Below, one piece after another: positions 62,391-64,000 of a DNA stretch of 64,000 nt (the first letter of the stretch is position 1; each line of letters begins with the position of its first letter). The notes beneath the pieces were generated by a model that saw only the letters and a program-made list of their open reading frames with translations, searched no databases and had not been told where the DNA came from. The stretch is from an uncultured Pseudomonadales bacterium (GTDB lineage: Bacteria > Pseudomonadota > Gammaproteobacteria > Pseudomonadales > Azotimanducaceae), in contig OY282519.1 in NCBI GenBank assembly GCA_958296405.1, forward strand, positions 2,526,132-2,590,131, written 5' to 3'. The translations under genes and the position numbers were made by a program.

Positions 62391-64000
62391 ATGCCTGAAG
62401 ATCTGCGGGATTTCATACGCCACCGCATCCGGCGAGACTTGGCCGACGGCCGGCACGACACCGTGGTCACGCGCTTTCCGCCGGAGCCGAATGGCGCCCT
62501 CACCATCGGCCACGCCAAATCCATCTGCTTGAACTTCGGGGTTGCCCAAGAGTTCGGCGGCCGCACTTACCTGCGCTTCGACGACACCAATCCGCTGCGC
62601 GAGAGCCAAGAGCATGTGGATGCCATCGAGCGCGACGTGGCTTGGCTCGGCTTTTCCTGGGGCGAGCGCGCCACCTTTGCCTCGGACTATTTCGAGGCGC
62701 TGTATGGGTTTGCCGAGCAACTCATCAAGCAGGGCAATGCCTACGTCGATAGCCAGAGCGCGGCGGACATCGCGGCGACCCGCGGCTCGTTCACCACGCC
62801 GGGCACGCCCAGCCCCTGGCGTGGCCGCAGCGTCGCGGAGAATCTAGACCTGTTTCGCCGCATGCGCGCCGGCGAGTTCGCCGACGGCGAGCATGTGCTG
62901 CGCGCCAAGATCGACATGGCGGCGCCGAACCTCGTAATGCGCGACCCAGTGCTGTATCGCATTCGCCATGCCACCCACCACCGCACCGGCGATGCGTGGT
63001 GCATCTATCCCATGTACGACTTCACCCATTGCCTCTGCGATGCCTTGGAAGGGGTGACGCACTCGCTCTGCACCTTGGAGTTCGAGAACAACCGCGAACT
63101 GTACGACTGGGTGCTAGACCATGTAGACATCAACTACCACCCGCCGCAGATCGAGTTTTCGCGGCTGAACTTGGAATACACGGTGATGTCCACGCGCTTG
63201 TTCCGCCAGCTCATTGAGCGTGGCCACGTCGCCGGCTGGGACGATCCGCGCCTGCCGACAATCGCCGGGTTGCGCCGCCGCGGCTACACGGCGGCGATGA
63301 TCCGCGACTTCTGCGAGCGCATTGGGGTGACGCGCCAAGACAACCGGGTGGCGATGGAGCTATTGGAGTTCTGCGCCCGCCGGGCGTTGGAGGACGCAGC
63401 GCCGCGGGCCATGGCAGTGCTCGACCCATTGGCCGTCACCATCACCAACTATGCTGGCGGGCCGGGCGAGACGGTCACAGCGCCGTGGCATCCCAAGCGC
63501 CCGGAAATGGGCGAGCGGGAACTCGAGTTCGGCCCGCGCCTCGCCATCGAGCGGGCAGATTTCGCCGCCAGCCCGCCGCCGAAGTACCGCCGCCTGTCGC
63601 CGGGCGCGATGGTGCGGCTGCGGCACGGCTACATCATCCGCTGCGACGAGGTGGTGCAAGATGCCGATGGCGCCGCCAAAGAACTGCGCTGCACCTACTT
63701 CCCGAACTCAAAGAGCGGCAGCGACGTGAGCGGGCTCAGGCCGAAGGGCGTGATTCACTGGGCGAACCAGCGCGTGGCGGCGCCGGCCAGCGTGCGCACC
63801 TATGGGCGGCTCTTCAACGTGGCGGCGCCAGACCCGGCCAACATGGTGGCGGACCTGAATCCGAACTCCGTGGCCACCGCCCCGGCGCTGGTGGAACCGG
63901 CCGTGTTGGCGTCGCCCGCCGAACGCTTTCAATTCGAGCGGGTGGGTTACTTCCATAAAGACCCGGTGGACTCCCGCGCCGGTGCCCCGGCGTTCAACGG
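62391..64000 (+). CDS. glnS: Glutaminyl-tRNA synthetase, 3' end cut by window
   Basis: Charges tRNA-Gln. About 536 codons visible; only the last 15-20 are beyond the edge. The whole length aligns with E. coli GlnRS from memory (RFPPEPNG, RFDDTNP, WCIYPMYDFTHC, SLCTLEFENNRELYDW, GWDDPRLPTIAGLRRRGYT). Two signature motifs are altered: the first His of HIGH is Thr (ALTIGHAKS) and the Lys of the MSKR loop is Thr (VMSTRLF). A TACAAT at 62356-62361 may be its -10. Confidence 0.95.
   Translation, partial: MPEDLRDFIRHRIRRDLADGRHDTVVTRFPPEPNGALTIGHAKSICLNFGVAQEFGGRTYLRFDDTNPLRESQEHVDAIERDVAWLGFSWGERATFASDYFEALYGFAEQLIKQGNAYVDSQSAADIAATRGSFTTPGTPSPWRGRSVAENLDLFRRMRAGEFADGEHVLRAKIDMAAPNLVMRDPVLYRIRHATHHRTGDAWCIYPMYDFTHCLCDALEGVTHSLCTLEFENNRELYDWVLDHVDINYHPPQIEFSRLNLEYTVMSTRLFRQLIERGHVAGWDDPRLPTIAGLRRRGYTAAMIRDFCERIGVTRQDNRVAMELLEFCARRALEDAAPRAMAVLDPLAVTITNYAGGPGETVTAPWHPKRPEMGERELEFGPRLAIERADFAASPPPKYRRLSPGAMVRLRHGYIIRCDEVVQDADGAAKELRCTYFPNSKSGSDVSGLRPKGVIHWANQRVAAPASVRTYGRLFNVAAPDPANMVADLNPNSVATAPALVEPAVLASPAERFQFERVGYFHKDPVDSRAGAPAFN

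Overview
This is a GC-rich bacterial chromosome segment. The best guess is a marine or host-associated gammaproteobacterium: there is a glnS-type glutaminyl-tRNA synthetase, a guaB-guaA-tadA block, proteobacterial TonB-dependent receptors, and several CoA-dependent catabolic enzymes. No rRNA or tRNA gene was recognised. Relics (IS fragments, truncated genes, decayed toxin-antitoxin units) are frequent, so the genome looks to be in flux.

Layout. 0.4-3.3 kb holds a two-subunit 2-oxoacid:ferredoxin oxidoreductase on the minus strand. 3.8-17.1 kb is an alginate-utilisation operon: two TonB-dependent receptors, a GntR/FadR-type regulator, a PL6 alginate lyase, a PL17 oligoalginate lyase, a hexuronate-type MFS importer and an SDR reductase. 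A FadR-like palindrome overlaps the start of its promoter. 17.2-31.9 kb carries catabolic genes: MBL hydrolase, acyl-CoA dehydrogenase, 2-keto-4-pentenoate hydratase-like protein, MFS, CoA-transferase, a single-chain biotin-dependent acyl-CoA carboxylase and a class III aminotransferase. Between the MFS and CoA-transferase genes lies an integration hotspot. Duplicated flanks in the order A-X-B'-A'-Y-B enclose a restriction-modification pair (X) and a two-gene membrane operon with a phospholipase-D-like domain (Y).

32.1-38.4 kb is the most striking region. Ten tandem genes encode about 95-103-residue peptides with a near-identical NHLP-type (nitrile-hydratase-like leader) RiPP leader ending in Leu-rich LVLPP and A/V-A/G-GH. 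Each is followed by a different 16-22-residue C-terminal core with one Tyr and, in nine of ten, an H-x-H motif. None contains Cys. Nearly every gene has its own sigma70-like promoter, a conserved 5' leader with a compensated stem-loop before the ribosome site, and many are followed by a strong hairpin. A 2-oxoglutarate/Fe(II) oxygenase gene follows the array and is the obvious candidate modifying enzyme. I infer an undescribed or poorly described family of Cys-free, His-rich RiPPs.

38.4-43.1 kb is housekeeping (guaB, guaA, tadA, serine/threonine dehydratase-like). 43.5-48.3 kb is a patchwork: vapBC-like pair, retropepsin-like protein, aldehyde-oxidase relic, a peroxiredoxin-alcohol dehydrogenase fusion, and a DUF433 antitoxin with a deleted toxin. 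48.3-56.2 kb has a tannase/feruloyl-esterase-like protein, a secreted metzincin with leucine-rich repeats and a heterodimeric ABC exporter. 56.6-64 kb has a glycine-rich membrane protein with an HNH nuclease, a CurA-like reductase, a STAS protein, an AAA ATPase fused to a PD-(D/E)XK-like domain, a transglutaminase-like protein and a nearly complete glnS with altered signature motifs.
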